Part shown: piece by piece, positions 61,701 through 64,000 of the stretch
Layout of the letters: the number at the start of each line of letters is the position of its first letter
How positions within the stretch are numbered: position 1 is the first letter of the stretch
From: Oxyruncus cristatus
Taxonomy: Eukaryota > Chordata > Aves > Passeriformes > Cotingidae
Direction of reading: 5' to 3'
DNA length: 64,000 nucleotides
Assembly (NCBI GenBank): GCA_013399855.1
Contig: VXAY01003767.1
Location: forward strand, 702,002-766,001
The notes under the pieces: generated by a model
Database searches by the model: none
Told to the model about the DNA's origin: nothing
What the model saw: only the letters and a program-made list of their open reading frames with translations
Translations under genes and position numbers: made by a program

Positions 61701-64000
61701 AAATTCTGAAAACAGAGTTAAAATATTGACCACAATAGTAGCAAAGATATTGTAATATTATAAAGTAGATTTCAGTCACGAGGAGATTTGTTGGATGTGA
61801 AACTATTGTAGTTCTCTTTTTGTAGCGCTCACTGGCTGCAACAGAAAAAAAAGACTATAACTTTGACAGAACAATAGATCAATCCCAGTAAGATTTTTTT
61901 TTTTTAATCGGTGTTAACATTATATAGACTGCACCAATTAAGGAGTGAAATTTAAATACACAAATTTAGGAATATTGTTCCAACCAAGCATTTTTATAGT
62001 CAAGATATCGTAAGAGTGATGTGATGCAATTAAATAAATAAGTAACAGCTAAAGATTATCAGTGTCATGGGAGCTGCTGCAGTATTGTCAACAGATCACA
62101 CCTAACTTCCCCCAAATGAAGAAATTAGGGGAATGGCTTCACCCTGTAAGCTATTATAAAATGTACAAAGACAAAACCACATTCACCAGAGGGCAACCCA
62201 GCACTTTCTGCAATGGAAAAGGTTCTGTTTTATAAATATTCACATATAGGTAAGCCAGATACGGTCATTCTCCAAAGCTCATAAATAGAACAACAACAAA
62301 TATGGCAGCTAAGCTATTTCCAAGTGAAACAAATTGAGCTTCTCAGAATAAAAAGAAAGACCAATAGGAAATGCCTCTAAGGTTTAAAACAGCATAGCAG
62401 CCTTTAAAACCTTTATTTTCTTTATTGTTGTAGATATCTGTAAGAACAGATGGTTTCAAAAAGATGTGTTTCCATTTAGGCTTCTGCTGTACTGTATTTA
62501 TGAGAGTGTATAGTCACAAGACATATGCCACCTGGCTTTGAGCTGTGATTCATTCAGCTGCAAAACTGTATTAGGTGAAAATCTTTTGCAACACTGAAGA
62601 AGTTGCTGGAATGTTGTAGGAATAAAACTCCTGCAGTTTGAAGCACTCTACCCTGTTTCAGTAAGAATAACTATACCTGATGTTTTGTCCAGAAAAAGTA
62701 AGGCAGAAAAAAAGAGTAAGTGGTTCTTGTAGATCAAGGAAGTTACTTGATTGTCACTGACAAAAAACAAGGGGAAAAATCCCACAAGCCATATAAGTAG
62801 TCATGAAGTCTCATTTCTAACCACAGATCTAATGCACAATCCACAAAAGTTACTTCTTGCCCTCTGCAGAAATATATGTGGATGGGTACATATTCAATTG
62901 TTTATTTTGGTACTTTATATCTCATGTTTATCTTTATATACAGAAAAGCTGTAAGTGCATTTTAAAAACATGCTGTGTTTTCCCCTTTCAGCCATAGTTT
63001 TTGAATGATGCTTTGTGGAACCTGTTAGTTCTGTTAGAGCCATTCTGGAAAAGAGCGGAAGGTGACAGAGAATTAACCAAGGACTTCTCTTGGCATTAAT
63101 CCACTCAGGGGCTGATACATATTTTCTAAGGACCAAAGCACAGACACCTACGTAGTAGCTTCAAGATTTATTCTGGATGGACATAACCCCACTACTGAGA
63201 GAAAGAAGCAAGGAGAGAAGGAAGTGACCTGTGATTTTAATCTCAAAACAAGCTGCCAGTAAGGCTCTCTCCCCTCTCCTCAACGTTTCTCAGTGAATCC
63301 TGTGATCACAGCCAACCTATGCTTCCGGAAATACACAATGTAGGAAAAAAATATTTTAAATGTTCATTCCATGTACCTAGTGCTGCAGCACTCCAGAGTC
63401 CAGGAAAGTAAACTATTGGGGAAAACAAAGAAAGCTGGAAAGCTTAAATGCAATAAAAAATATACTTTTCTTATCAAAGAGTGAAAAGAGTTAGCCTTCC
63501 AAGTGAAACAGCCAGAAACATGAAGAAATTTTCTTTCATCCCCTTTTATCCCAACTTATTCTGGTTGATTTCCTCAGTCTTGCAAAAGAATTCTCCCTAA
63601 TATGACTCTGAAACTTGATGAATCCCAGCTCAAAACGGGGAAGATGTACATACGTTTCTGATCATTGTTAAATGTACTTGACCAAATTCTGAAGTGAAGA
63701 ATGTTTTCACTTTGAAAATACTTGAAAACGTACTGCTTTAAAAGCTTAGCTTGCGGGAAAAGTGTAAACACTGTTTTGAGATTCAGCAAAGATATTTATA
63801 GCCATTCTGAAAAAAAAAAAAAAAAGAAAAAAAGAAGCCAACCCCCAATTTATTCCTCTATTAGTACCAGGCAACCTACACACAAGGAGTTTCATAAATA
63901 AGCTATTGACAAGGTGATTTGCTTTGATTGATCAACCCTATCGGCAAGTCTTGGCAGCCTTGGCATGGTTATTCAATGCAGGAGGTTCAAGCCAGACTCT
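54786..64000. other. Unassigned AT-rich stretch with possible conserved regulatory DNA
   Basis: No gene, RNA or mobile element is supported. Patches at about 55510-55600, 57410-57500, 60310-60480 and 60930-61200 mix homeobox-like TAATT/ATTA and SOX-like AACAAAG words with balanced composition, a texture often seen in conserved non-coding elements. This is only an impression. Simple runs: a purine GGAAA patch at 58567-58615, poly-A at 58665-58696, and A-rich sequence at 63811-63834. Confidence 0.4.
58567..58696. repeat. Purine (GGAAA)n patch and 32-bp poly-A
   Basis: A G/A-only stretch of about 45 bases near 58570-58612 is followed after about 50 bases by A32 at 58665-58696. No retroposed gene is recognised upstream of the A run. 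Confidence 0.8.

Noticed and set aside
1..64000. CRISPR arrays, bacterial operons, tRNA or rRNA genes
   Set aside because: The window is vertebrate DNA; no regularly spaced repeats or complete structural RNA genes were seen.

Overview
The window reads as vertebrate, most likely avian, nuclear DNA. It is AT-rich and intron- or desert-like, and no long host gene can be read across it. The bird assignment rests on several CR1 LINE copies, including two with the short ATTCTATG-type 3' tail, plus an alpharetrovirus-like env in an endogenous retrovirus (ERV). A tRNA-derived SINE relic of reptile/bird type supports it weakly. The species cannot be named from the sequence.

Layout. 1-4.5 kb: AT-rich, one (AC)n(AT)n microsatellite. 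4.45-6.85 kb: an A-rich simple repeat, a short CR1 3' end, and a decayed CR1 carrying the endonuclease region. 12.2-16.5 kb: remains or exons of a possible immunoglobulin-superfamily gene on the + strand. The best part is a V-set exon at 13281-13612 with the canonical Cys/Trp/DxAxYxC spacing but one in-frame TAA. Two phase-compatible exon candidates follow at 15991 and 16383. 13.86-14.29 kb and 17.03-17.46 kb: minus-strand CR1 pieces. 19.7-21.9 kb: a minus-strand CR1 split by a younger plus-strand CR1 that carries reverse-transcriptase sequence. 27.8 kb: a possible signal-peptide exon.

29.8-37.65 kb: the centrepiece, a 7.84 kb provirus flanked by a 6-bp target duplication (TTACAG). It has a full 5' LTR, a tRNA-Lys-like primer site, gag, pro, pol and env. 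gag, pro and pol have betaretrovirus character, including two -1 frameshift heptamers at gag/pro and pro/pol, but all three are broken by stops and frameshifts. env is a single open frame of about 532 codons whose transmembrane subunit looks alpharetroviral. The 3' LTR keeps only R-U5 (123 bp). U3, the polypurine tract and probably the natural env end are missing, so env now runs into R.

37.65-64 kb: mostly AT-rich unassigned DNA. It holds a GC-rich segment at 42.6-43.3 kb with a possible minus-strand terminal exon, a tRNA-derived SINE relic (46.9 kb), a possible terminal exon at 52.2 kb, a CR1 reverse-transcriptase fragment (54.4 kb), simple repeats, and a few stretches that look like conserved regulatory DNA. 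Apart from env, every coding call here is either a mobile-element relic or a single-exon hypothesis resting on splice signals and open phase.
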